From CAWIMX01 sp963837345 (GTDB taxonomy: Bacteria > Acidobacteriota > Vicinamibacteria > Vicinamibacterales > CAVVIG01), in NCBI GenBank assembly GCA_963837345.1, contig CAWIMX010000001.1, positions 1,488,001-1,552,000 of the forward strand: a DNA stretch of 64,000 nucleotides, read 5' to 3'. The translations under genes and the position numbers were made by a program. How positions within the stretch are numbered: position 1 is the first letter of the stretch; the number at the start of each line of letters is the position of its first letter. Under the pieces are notes generated by a model. That model searched no databases and was not told where the DNA came from. It was given only the letters and a program-made list of their open reading frames with translations. Positions 8,700 through 16,151 of the stretch are shown here, one piece after another.

Positions 8700-9605
8700 C
8701 TACCCCTTCGCCAACCCGAAAATCACGGTGCCGATGGCCGAGTAGTCGAGATCGGCGCCGCCGCCGGCGACGAGCGCGTTCACGAGCTGGGTGACGAGCG
8801 CGGTCGCCGGCATGGCAACCGCGTGGCTCGCCGCGGCTTCGCCCGCCAGACGCAGGTCTTTCTGATAGAGGCGCGTCCGAAAGCCAGGCGCGTAGTTGCC
8901 GTTCAGCATGCGCTCGCCGTGCACGTCGAGCACGCGGCTCGCGGCGAAACCGCCGAGGAGCGCCTGGCGCACCTTCGCCTGGTCCACTCCCGCCTTGCGG
9001 GCCAGCGCGAACGCTTCGCTCACGCCCGCCAGCGCGCCGCCGATGGCCACCTGGTTGCAGATCTTGCAGACCTGGCCGGCACCTGACTCACCGATCCGGA
9101 CGATGCGCTCGGGATTGCCCATGCATTCGAGGACCGGACGCGCCCGGTCGAAGGCGGCCTGATCGCCGCCGACCATGATTGAGAGCGTCGCGCTCTCGGC
9201 GCCGATCTGTCCGCCGCTCACCGGCGCGTCGAGCATCGAGCCGCCCTTCGCCGCCACCTGGTCGGCGAGGCGCCTGGTCGCGACCGGCGAGATGCTGCTC
9301 ATGTCGATCACGATGGAGCCCGCGCGGAGCGCCGACAACACCCCGTTGTCGCCGGTGAGGACACGCTCGACGTCGGGCGTGTCCGGCACCATGGTGACGA
9401 TCACGGTGGACTGTCGCGCGACGTCGCCGGGACTGCCGGCGGCGGTGGCGCCGGCCGCGACGAGCGCGTCGACCGGCGGGCGGCTGCGGCTGTGCACCAC
9501 CAGACGGTAGCCCTTCTTCCTGAGGTTGAGCGCCATCGGCTTGCCCATCACGCCAAGGCCGATGAATCCAACCGTCTCTGCCGCCGCGCCAGTTGCCGGG
9601 ACCAT
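8700..9605 (-). CDS. 3-hydroxyisobutyrate dehydrogenase-family oxidoreductase (GarR/GlxR-like)
   Basis: A 301-residue beta-hydroxyacid dehydrogenase. The NAD(P)-binding Rossmann motif VGFIGLGVMGKPMALNL starts near residue 12. The substrate-binding segment DAPVSGGQIGAES is near residue 125. The catalytic lysine is in GAGQVCKICNQ near residue 180. The family reduces or oxidises short beta-hydroxyacids such as tartronate semialdehyde, 3-hydroxyisobutyrate or glyoxylate. The length fits 2-hydroxy-3-oxopropionate reductase (about 295 aa), but the sequence alone does not fix the substrate. It is convergent with the small 60-aa gene and divergent from the SDR gene, with a GGTTCTCGG repeat in the shared upstream gap. 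Confidence 0.88.
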   Translation of the reverse strand: MVPATGAAAETVGFIGLGVMGKPMALNLRKKGYRLVVHSRSRPPVDALVAAGATAAGSPGDVARQSTVIVTMVPDTPDVERVLTGDNGVLSALRAGSIVIDMSSISPVATRRLADQVAAKGGSMLDAPVSGGQIGAESATLSIMVGGDQAAFDRARPVLECMGNPERIVRIGESGAGQVCKICNQVAIGGALAGVSEAFALARKAGVDQAKVRQALLGGFAASRVLDVHGERMLNGNYAPGFRTRLYQKDLRLAGEAAASHAVAMPATALVTQLVNALVAGGGADLDYSAIGTVIFGLAKG

Positions 9606-9633
9606 GCGTCACCTCCGTGGGGGACAGATTACC

Positions 9634-9677
9634 AAGGTTCTCGGGGTTCTCGGGGTTCGGGGTTCTCAAGGTTCTGG
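9634..9677. repeat. Second copy of the GGTTCTCGG short tandem repeat
   Basis: Units GGTTCTCGG, GGTTCTCGG, GGTTCGG, GGTTCTCAA and GGTTCTGG run head to tail in the 93-nt gap between the divergent GarR-like and SDR genes. The order of units largely matches that at 5547-5607, so the two stretches are probably related copies. Confidence 0.75.
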
Positions 9678-9698
9678 CGTTCATGGCACGCTGTGGAG

Positions 9699-10439
9699 AT
9701 GGATGTGAGCGGCAAGGTCGCCTTGATTACGGGCGCCAGGCGGATCGGGCAGACGGTTGGCGTCGAACTGGCCCGGCGGGGGGCGGATGTGGCGTTCGTC
9801 TATCGACGCTCCCGCGGTGAGGCCGACGAGGGAGTGGCCGCGGTCGAGGCCCTCGGGCGGCGGGGCGCGGCGCTGCAGGCCGACCTGTCGAACCCGGACG
9901 ACTGCGGGCGGGCGGTCGCCGCCGCGGTCGCCGCGTTGGGGCGCCTCGACATCCTCGTGAACATGGCGTCGGTGTACGACCGTCGCCCGTTCGACGAGCT
10001 GACCGTGGAGCATTGGAACGCCGGCATCGACGTGGATCTGCGCGCGGCCTTTCTGTGCGCTCGCGCCGCGGTGCCGCACATGCGCACCGCCGGCGGCGGG
10101 CGCATCGTCAACTTCGGCGACTGGCTGCCGGCGAGTGGACGCCCGCGTTATACGGGCTACCTGCCGTATTACGTGGCGAAGGCCGGCGCGATCGCGCTCG
10201 CGCAGGCGCTGGCGCTCGAGCTGGCGGGCGACAACATCCTCGTGAATGCCGTCGCGCCGGGCCCCATCCTCGCGCCGGCGGGAACGACCGACGAGGAGCT
10301 GCGCGCCGTGGAGGAGGCCACGCCGCTCGGCCGCTGGGGTGGACCCGAGGTGATCGCGACGGCCGTCGCGATGCTGGTCGAGAGCGACTACATCACGGGC
10401 GAAACGCTTCGCGTCGACGGGGGACGGCATCTGCGGTAG
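9699..10439 (+). CDS. Short-chain dehydrogenase/reductase (SDR), possibly pteridine-reductase-like
   Basis: A 246-residue classical SDR. The cofactor motif ALITGARRIG sits at residues 8-17, and the RRIG tail is reminiscent of pteridine reductases and FolM-type dihydromonapterin reductases. Other hallmarks are NMASVYDRRPF (in place of NNAG), the catalytic Tyr/Lys pair in YYVAKAG, and the C-terminal DYITGETLRVDGG found in FabG-like enzymes. The ATG at 9699 was chosen because the Rossmann strand begins five residues later; a GTG two codons upstream is possible. The 3' end overlaps the convergent aminotransferase gene by 47 nt. FabG-type or pteridine-type substrates are both possible. Confidence 0.86.
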   Translation: MDVSGKVALITGARRIGQTVGVELARRGADVAFVYRRSRGEADEGVAAVEALGRRGAALQADLSNPDDCGRAVAAAVAALGRLDILVNMASVYDRRPFDELTVEHWNAGIDVDLRAAFLCARAAVPHMRTAGGGRIVNFGDWLPASGRPRYTGYLPYYVAKAGAIALAQALALELAGDNILVNAVAPGPILAPAGTTDEELRAVEEATPLGRWGGPEVIATAVAMLVESDYITGETLRVDGGRHLR

Positions 10440-11616
10440 CGACGGCGCCGAACACCTGCTTCATCGAATCGAGCGCCCCCTGCAGCTCGGCCCGGCTGCG
10501 CGCGAGGCAGAACCGGACATATCCTTCGCCGCGCGGACCGAAATCGACGCCCGGCACCGATCCGATCCGCCCCCGCTCGATCAGGTATTCCGTCATCGCC
10601 CACGAGAGCGATCGATCGGCCGGCCCCGGCGGAAGCGCATCGGGATTGATCCGGGGAAAGCCGTAGAACGCGCCCGCTGGAGGCCGGCCGATCAAGACCT
10701 CCCCGGAGATGTCGCGCAGGCCGTCGTAGAAGAGATCGCGGCGGGCGCGGAGCTCGTCGCGAAACGCCGCGATGTGATCCTGCGGCGATTCGAGCGCGCC
10801 GATCGCGCCGTACTGCACGACGGAGTTCACGTTGCCGGTGGTGTAGAAGAGCGCCTTCTTCGCGCGATCCCGGACGGCGGCGTCGGCAATCGCGGCGTAC
10901 CCGAGACGAAGCCCCGTCATCGCGAACGACTTGCTGAATGTGAAGATCGGAATCGTCCGCTCGTACATGTCCGGAAGCGAGGCGAGACTCACGTGCTCGC
11001 CCTCGAAGACGACGTCTTCGTAGGCCTCGTCCGAGATCACCCACAGATCCCGCTCGCGGGCGATGGCGGCAATCCGTTCCAGATCGGATCTCGGAAGCAC
11101 GCCGCCCGTCGGATTGTGCGGCGTGTTCACATAGAGCGCCACCGTCTTCGGCGTGATGGCGCGCTCGAGCTCGTCGAGATCGTAGCGCCAGCCGAGGTGT
11201 TCGTGCAGACGGCAGCGTTGGGGCACGGCTCGCGCCATCAGCACGCATCCCGGCGCGGGCGGCCAGGCCGGATCGGGAAGCACGATCTCGTCGCCAGGCT
11301 CCAGCAGCGCCTGACACACGACGAACATCACGTGGAGGCCGCCATTGCCCACGAACACGTCGGAGGTGTCTCCGACGGGGATGCCGTCGGCGCGCAGCTT
11401 TTCCGCGAGCAGCTCCAGCAGCCGCGGCACGCCGGCCGTCTGCACGTAGTGCGTCTTGTTGTCGGCGATGGCGCGCACCATCCCGGCCTTCACGCTCTCG
11501 GGAACGTCGAAGCTCACGTCGCCCTGATCCAGACGGTAGGGATCGGCCACCGAATACATCAGGTCGCGAATGCGAATGATCCCCGAAAGCGGCACGGCAT
11601 CGAGGTAGGAGGGCAT
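10393..11616 (-). CDS. PLP-dependent aminotransferase, class I/II
   Basis: A 407-residue fold-type-I aminotransferase, separate from those at 6824 and 18828. It has the cofactor-site motifs YVNTPHNPTGGVLP, ISDEAYEDVVFEG and FTFSKSFAMTGLRLGY, with the PLP lysine in the last. The N-terminal part (IIRIRDLMYSVADPYRLDQGDVSFDVP) is typical of the aspartate/prephenate aminotransferase group. The substrate is not determined. The C-terminal 15 codons lie antisense to the SDR gene end. The start at 11616 is 17 nt from the start of the GGACGAGG tandem repeat at 11633, so any promoter must lie within or beyond that repeat. Confidence 0.86.
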   Translation of the reverse strand: MPSYLDAVPLSGIIRIRDLMYSVADPYRLDQGDVSFDVPESVKAGMVRAIADNKTHYVQTAGVPRLLELLAEKLRADGIPVGDTSDVFVGNGGLHVMFVVCQALLEPGDEIVLPDPAWPPAPGCVLMARAVPQRCRLHEHLGWRYDLDELERAITPKTVALYVNTPHNPTGGVLPRSDLERIAAIARERDLWVISDEAYEDVVFEGEHVSLASLPDMYERTIPIFTFSKSFAMTGLRLGYAAIADAAVRDRAKKALFYTTGNVNSVVQYGAIGALESPQDHIAAFRDELRARRDLFYDGLRDISGEVLIGRPPAGAFYGFPRINPDALPPGPADRSLSWAMTEYLIERGRIGSVPGVDFGPRGEGYVRFCLARSRAELQGALDSMKQVFGAVATADAVPRRREAFRP

Positions 11617-11632
11617 GGCACCGATCTTACAT

Positions 11633-11778
11633 GGGACGAGGGGACGAGGGGACGAGGGGACGAGGGGACGAGGGGACGAGGGGACGAGGGGACGAGGGGA
11701 CGAGGGGACGAGGGGACGAGGGGACGAGGGGACGAGGGGACGAGGGGACGAGGGAACGAGGGGACGAGGGGGACGAGG
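11633..11778. repeat. 8-nt tandem repeat (GGACGAGG, about 18 copies)
   Basis: A near-perfect head-to-tail run of GGACGAGG spans about 146 bp between two minus-strand genes. It contains one substitution near 11755 and one extra G near 11770. It ends exactly at the TAA stop (11779-11781) of the MetF-like gene. A unit of 8 is not divisible by three, so the repeat is not a conserved coding repeat. Such runs are prone to slippage and differ in length between strains. Confidence 0.95.
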
Positions 11779-12633
11779 TTAGGCCGACAGCTCCAGAATG
11801 CGGTGCAGGACGGCCGACGCGCGGCTCAGCGGCAGGTTGCTCACGTAGAAATGTTCCGCCCCGGCCGACTTGAGCGCGCGAATGGTCCGCGCGCAGATCT
11901 CCTCGGGCGTCGCGCCTGCGGCGAATTCACGTGTGAGATCTTCGGCGGGGACGGGCAGGAACTCGCCGAGCGCCTTCAGCGTCGCGGGATTGGCGCTGCG
12001 GTAATAGAACACGCCGAATACGCCGGGCAGATCGAGGTGGCGGCCGGCAGAGGCTCCGAGAAACCGCTCGACGGGCGCCATGCGATGGTGGCTCACGATC
12101 TGCGTCAGGTAGAACTCGCCGGTGAAGCTCGCGTCCGAGAGGTAGTCGACCTGGCGCCCGGCGTCGCCGTAGGGATTGGCCCACCCGCCCAGCGCCAGCG
12201 ACCGGTCGCGGTCGCGAATCAGTCCGCGAAGCTGCCACGCGTGCTCGACGCATCGCGGCGTGCCGACGCTCTTGTCGCCGCCAAGCACGACCAGCGCAGG
12301 AAAGCCGCTCTGGTGCGCGCGTTCGGCGTACGACAGGCAGTAGGCCAGCGAGTGCTTCGCCGTCAGGAAGGGCACGACCGACTGGCGCGGCACGTCGTGG
12401 CCGAGGTTCGTCACCAGATGTCGCAGGTTGTCTTCTTCGGCCATCCCGACGGCGCTGTCGGTCAGGAAGACGAACGTGCCTCCACGCGTCAGACGGCGCA
12501 CCGCGTGGTATGTGTCGATCCATGCGTTCATGCCTTCGCCCGCGGCCAGTTCGGCTCGAGGCGGCCGGAGCTCGACCCCGACGACCGGTGATCCGGATCG
12601 CAACGCCGAGACGAGATCGACGGATGCGGGCAT
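11779..12633 (-). CDS. Methylenetetrahydrofolate reductase-like protein (MetF superfamily)
   Basis: A 284-residue predicted TIM-barrel protein. It opens with VVGVELRPPRAEL, a variant of the MTHFR first strand (S/VFExxPP). It continues with FVFLTDSAVGMAEEDN, ALVVLGGDKS and the barrel segment SFTGEFYLTQIVSHHRM, which matches the region of MetF holding the folate/FAD pocket (FxQxxF-like). ATG 12633 was chosen as the first codon before the conserved barrel; upstream codons are Arg-rich and unlikely. Functionally it may reduce methylene-THF or belong to a related, uncharacterised group. It is divergent from the beta-CASP gene (58 nt between starts). Its stop codon is flush with the GGACGAGG repeat. 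Confidence 0.7.
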   Translation of the reverse strand: MPASVDLVSALRSGSPVVGVELRPPRAELAAGEGMNAWIDTYHAVRRLTRGGTFVFLTDSAVGMAEEDNLRHLVTNLGHDVPRQSVVPFLTAKHSLAYCLSYAERAHQSGFPALVVLGGDKSVGTPRCVEHAWQLRGLIRDRDRSLALGGWANPYGDAGRQVDYLSDASFTGEFYLTQIVSHHRMAPVERFLGASAGRHLDLPGVFGVFYYRSANPATLKALGEFLPVPAEDLTREFAAGATPEEICARTIRALKSAGAEHFYVSNLPLSRASAVLHRILELSA

Positions 12634-12675
12634 GCGAGCAGGGCGCCGAGCGGGTGCGCGAAGTCGGCGGAACCG

Positions 12676-12684
12676 TACTATAGT
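12676..12684. promoter_or_regulatory. Bidirectional -10-like element TACTATAGT
   Basis: In the 58-nt gap between divergent starts, TACTATAGT contains TATAGT (12679-12684) pointing rightward, 7 nt before the ATG at 12692. It also contains TATAGT on the minus strand (12682-12677), 43 nt before the MetF-like start. The core ACTATAGT is a palindrome. GTACTATA recurs between polA and its divergent neighbour at 35548-35555. Confidence 0.45.
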
Positions 12685-12691
12685 GCACGAG

Positions 12692-14074
12692 ATGCCGACG
12701 ATCACGTTCCTCGGCGCCGCAGGGACGGTGACCGGATCGAAACACCTGCTCGAGATCGCCGGCCAACGCCTCCTCGTCGACTGCGGGCTGTTTCAGGGGC
12801 TCAAGGAGCTGCGCCTGCGCAATTGGGCGGCCCTGCCGATCGAGCCCACGCGGATCGACGCGGTGGTCCTCACGCACGCGCACCTCGATCACTGCGGCTA
12901 TCTCCCGCGCCTCGTGTCGGAGGGCTTCCGCGGACGGGTGTTCTGTACGCCCGGCACGATGGACCTGTGCGGCCTCGTCCTGCCGGACTCGGCGCGGATC
13001 CAGGAGGAGGACGCCCGCGACGCCAACCGCGGCGCCTACAGCAAACACCACCCGGCTCTCCCGCTCTATACCGAGGAGGACGCGTCGCTGGCGTTGTCGC
13101 GCCTGCAGCCGGTCGGCTACGACCGGCCCGTCCCCGTGGCGCCCGGCGTGGAGGTCGACTTCATCAACGCCGGGCATCTGCTCGGATCCGCGTATGCGCG
13201 CGTCCGCGCGGAGGGCCGCACGATTCTCTTCGGCGGCGATCTGGGCCGCTACGGCCGGCCCGTCCTCCCTGATCCCAGTCCCGTCGCCGAGGCCGACGCG
13301 CTGCTGGTCGAGTCGACCTACGGCGATCGCCTGCATCCCAGGGAGGACGACGGCGCAGCCCTGGCCGCGATCGTGAACCAGACGCTCGAACGGGGCGGCC
13401 GGCTGCTGATCCCGTCGTTTGCCATCGGGCGGGTCGAAGAAGTGCTGTTCTGGCTGAAGACGCTCGAAGGCGACGGCCGCATTCCGAAGCTGCCGGTGTA
13501 CGTCGACAGCCCCATGGCGGCCGGCGCGCTCGCGTTCTACTCGAACCGGATGCAGGAGCTCGACGCGACCCTCGCGACCGCGGGCGGCCGCGGAACGGCG
13601 TTCGCGACCGAACGATTCCAGACGGTGTCGTCGCCGCAGCAGTCGGCCGAGCTGGTGGCGTCCCGCCAGCCGGCGATCGTGATTGCCTCGAGCGGCATGG
13701 CCACCGGCGGTCGCGTCCTCCACCATCTCGTCGAAGTGCTGCCCAATCCGAAAAACACGATTCTCTTCGTCGGCTATCAGGCCGCCGGCACGCGAGGCCG
13801 CAATCTGATCGAAGGGGCGACCACGGTCCGCATTCACGGGCGCGACATCCGCGTGGCCGCGCGCATCGAAGTCAACAATTCCATGTCGGCGCACGCCGAT
13901 GCCGACGAGATCCTGCGCTGGCTGTCGGGCTTCGAGCGGCCGCCCGCGATGACGTATCTGGTGCACGGCGAGCCGCCCGGGCTCGCGGCGCTGAAGGCGC
14001 GCATCGTCGCGGAAAAGCGCTGGGCGACCCATATTGCGGACTACCTGGAGCGCGTCGAGCTGCCCGTACGATAG
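12692..14074 (+). CDS. MBL-fold beta-CASP ribonuclease-like protein (CPSF73/YSH1 type)
   Basis: A 460-residue metallo-beta-lactamase fold with a beta-CASP insert, a family of RNA exo/endonucleases. Motif 2 is T-HAHLDH with His62, His64, Asp66 and His67. Motif 3 is NAGHLLGSA and motif 4 is FGGDLG. The beta-CASP motifs A-C appear as LVESTYGDR, ASSGMATGGR and NNSMSAHADADEI. The length matches bacterial stand-alone proteins of this type (about 450-470 aa). ATG 12692 directly precedes the first beta-strand and sits 7 nt after a TATAGT hexamer with no Shine-Dalgarno, so the mRNA may be leaderless. The cellular substrate is unknown; RNA processing is the family-based inference. Confidence 0.9.
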   Translation: MPTITFLGAAGTVTGSKHLLEIAGQRLLVDCGLFQGLKELRLRNWAALPIEPTRIDAVVLTHAHLDHCGYLPRLVSEGFRGRVFCTPGTMDLCGLVLPDSARIQEEDARDANRGAYSKHHPALPLYTEEDASLALSRLQPVGYDRPVPVAPGVEVDFINAGHLLGSAYARVRAEGRTILFGGDLGRYGRPVLPDPSPVAEADALLVESTYGDRLHPREDDGAALAAIVNQTLERGGRLLIPSFAIGRVEEVLFWLKTLEGDGRIPKLPVYVDSPMAAGALAFYSNRMQELDATLATAGGRGTAFATERFQTVSSPQQSAELVASRQPAIVIASSGMATGGRVLHHLVEVLPNPKNTILFVGYQAAGTRGRNLIEGATTVRIHGRDIRVAARIEVNNSMSAHADADEILRWLSGFERPPAMTYLVHGEPPGLAALKARIVAEKRWATHIADYLERVELPVR

Positions 14075-14114
14075 GCTTGTAGCAACGCGTGACACTGCAA
14101 CCACGAAGGCACAC

Positions 14115-16145
14115 ATGTTGAAGAGGCTCGCCATCGTCATGACCGGATTCGCCATTGTCATCGGCTGTGGGACGCCGCCGGCTCAGGACGAGCAGGCGGC
14201 CACGTCGGCTCCCGCCGCCGAGCGCCAGTACCTGCTCGAACGCGTGGACGATGCGGCCGTGGTGCAGCTGTATGCCGACGGGTTCAGCGAGCTGCCGATC
14301 CGCGAAAAGACGCTGATCTGGTATCTCTATCAGGCGGCGCTCCATGGCCGCGACATCTTCTACGACCAGCGCTACGTTCACAATCTCGAGATGCGCGACG
14401 TGCTCGAAGCCGTGCTGCGCCATTCGCAGGGCGTGGCGCCCGACACGCGCGCGGAAATCGAGCGCTACACGAAGCTCTTCTGGCTGAACACCGGCCCCTA
14501 CAACAACCTGACCGCCCGCAAGTTCGTGCTGACCTGTTCGGCCGATGCCTTCGCGACCGCGGTGCGCCAGGCGGCCGCGGAAGGGGCGGCGTTCCCGGTA
14601 CACGACGGCGAGACGCTGGACGACATGCTCACCCGGATGCAGCCGTGGTTCTTCGATCCGGCGGTGGATCCGATCGTGACGAGCAAGACGCCGCCCGCCG
14701 GCGAGGACATCCTCACGGCGAGCGCCAACAACCTCTACCGGAACGTTTCGATGGCCGACGTCGCGGGCTTCGACGAGAAATACGCGTTGAACTCGCGGCT
14801 GGTGAAGGAGAACGGCCGCCTGGTCGAGCAGCCGTATCGCGTGGGCGGCATGTACTCGAAGGCCATCTCGGCGATCGTCGCCGACCTCGAAGCCGCGACG
14901 CCGTTTGCCACCGAACCGATGGCCAAGGCCCTCGACGCACTGGTCACGTACTACCGGACGGGCGAACGCGCCGATCGGCGCGCGTACGACATCGCCTGGG
15001 TCGCCGATCAGAACTCGCCCGTCGACACGATCAACGGGTTCACCGAGGTGTACCTCGACGCGCGCGGCATCAAAGGCGCCTGGGAGGGCCTGGTGTTCTA
15101 CGTGAACCAGGAGAAGACCGCGGAGATTCGCAAGCTGGCCGCCGATGCACAGTGGTTCGAGGATCGGATGCCCTGGGATCCGAAATATCGCAAGCAGGGC
15201 GTCCAGGGCATCACCGCGAACGCCATCGACGTCGTGATCGAAACCGGCGACTCGGGGCCGATCACGCCCGTCGGCATCAACCTGCCGAACGACGAAAGCA
15301 TCCGCCAGCAGTACGGCAGCAAGTCGGTGTCGCTGAGCAACGTGAACGATGCGTACGAGAAGTCGACGCTGCCCGAGTTCCGCAGCGAATTTTCGTGGTC
15401 GCCCGAGGAGGCCGAGCGCTCGGCGAAATGGGGCGGCCTGGCGAGCGAGCTCCTCACCAACATGCACGAAGTGATCGGCCACGCATCGGGCAAAGTCGAA
15501 GATCGGTTGAACGGCAACCCGCAGGCCGTGCTGAAGGAGCAGTTCTCCGCCCTCGAGGAGGCGCGGGCCGACCTCGTGGCCCTCTACTTCCTCCCCGATC
15601 CCAAGCTCGCCGAGCTGGGCCTCGTGCCAGTCGACGATCAGGAAGACGTCGTCCGTGCCGAATATGAGAGCTATACACGCAACGGCCTGATCCAGCTGCG
15701 CCGCGTGCGCCAGGGCACGCAGATCGAAGAAGATCACATGCGCAACCGGCAGATGGTCGTGAACTGGATCAAGGCCAACACCGACGCGATCGAGGAGCGC
15801 ACGCGCGACGGCAAGACGTACTACGTGATGACCGACTGGCACGCGTTCCACGACGGCGTGGGCCGGCTTCTCACGGAGGTGCAGCGGATCAAGGCGCAGG
15901 GCGACTACGACGCCGCCAGAACGCTCTTTGAAACCTACGGCGTGCACTTCGATCCGAAGATCCGCGACGAAGTCGTGTCGCGCGTCGACGCGCTGCATCT
16001 GCCCTCCTACACGGGCTTCGTCATGCCCAGGCTCGAAGCCGTCAAGAACGCGTCGGGCGGCATCACAGACGTGACGATCTCCTATCCGAAGGACCTGTCG
16101 GCGCAAATGCTCGAGTACGCCGACGCGACGCGGGAGCTGCGGTAA
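14115..16145 (+). CDS. M49-family (dipeptidyl peptidase III-like) lipoprotein peptidase
   Basis: A 676-residue zinc peptidase. The N-terminus (MLKRLAIVMTGFAIVIGC) is a lipoprotein signal with the lipobox Cys19. The zinc-binding and catalytic motif HEVIGH lies at residues 451-456, and the second ligand motif EEARAD at 481-486. This is the six-residue HExxxH arrangement that defines peptidase family M49. M49 enzymes remove dipeptides from oligopeptide N-termini, and a periplasmic or surface location follows from the signal. ATG 14115 was chosen because it begins the signal peptide. A gene for a secreted HEAT-cyclophilin protein starts 7 nt after the stop and is probably cotranscribed. Confidence 0.9.
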   Translation: MLKRLAIVMTGFAIVIGCGTPPAQDEQAATSAPAAERQYLLERVDDAAVVQLYADGFSELPIREKTLIWYLYQAALHGRDIFYDQRYVHNLEMRDVLEAVLRHSQGVAPDTRAEIERYTKLFWLNTGPYNNLTARKFVLTCSADAFATAVRQAAAEGAAFPVHDGETLDDMLTRMQPWFFDPAVDPIVTSKTPPAGEDILTASANNLYRNVSMADVAGFDEKYALNSRLVKENGRLVEQPYRVGGMYSKAISAIVADLEAATPFATEPMAKALDALVTYYRTGERADRRAYDIAWVADQNSPVDTINGFTEVYLDARGIKGAWEGLVFYVNQEKTAEIRKLAADAQWFEDRMPWDPKYRKQGVQGITANAIDVVIETGDSGPITPVGINLPNDESIRQQYGSKSVSLSNVNDAYEKSTLPEFRSEFSWSPEEAERSAKWGGLASELLTNMHEVIGHASGKVEDRLNGNPQAVLKEQFSALEEARADLVALYFLPDPKLAELGLVPVDDQEDVVRAEYESYTRNGLIQLRRVRQGTQIEEDHMRNRQMVVNWIKANTDAIEERTRDGKTYYVMTDWHAFHDGVGRLLTEVQRIKAQGDYDAARTLFETYGVHFDPKIRDEVVSRVDALHLPSYTGFVMPRLEAVKNASGGITDVTISYPKDLSAQMLEYADATRELR

Positions 16146-16151
16146 GGCGAC

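Noticed and set aside
11633..11873. Low-complexity Gly-Thr-Arg-Gly-Asp-Glu coding frames over the octamer run
   Set aside because: They result from an 8-nt repeat lacking stops and overlap the 3' end of the MetF-like gene on the other strand.
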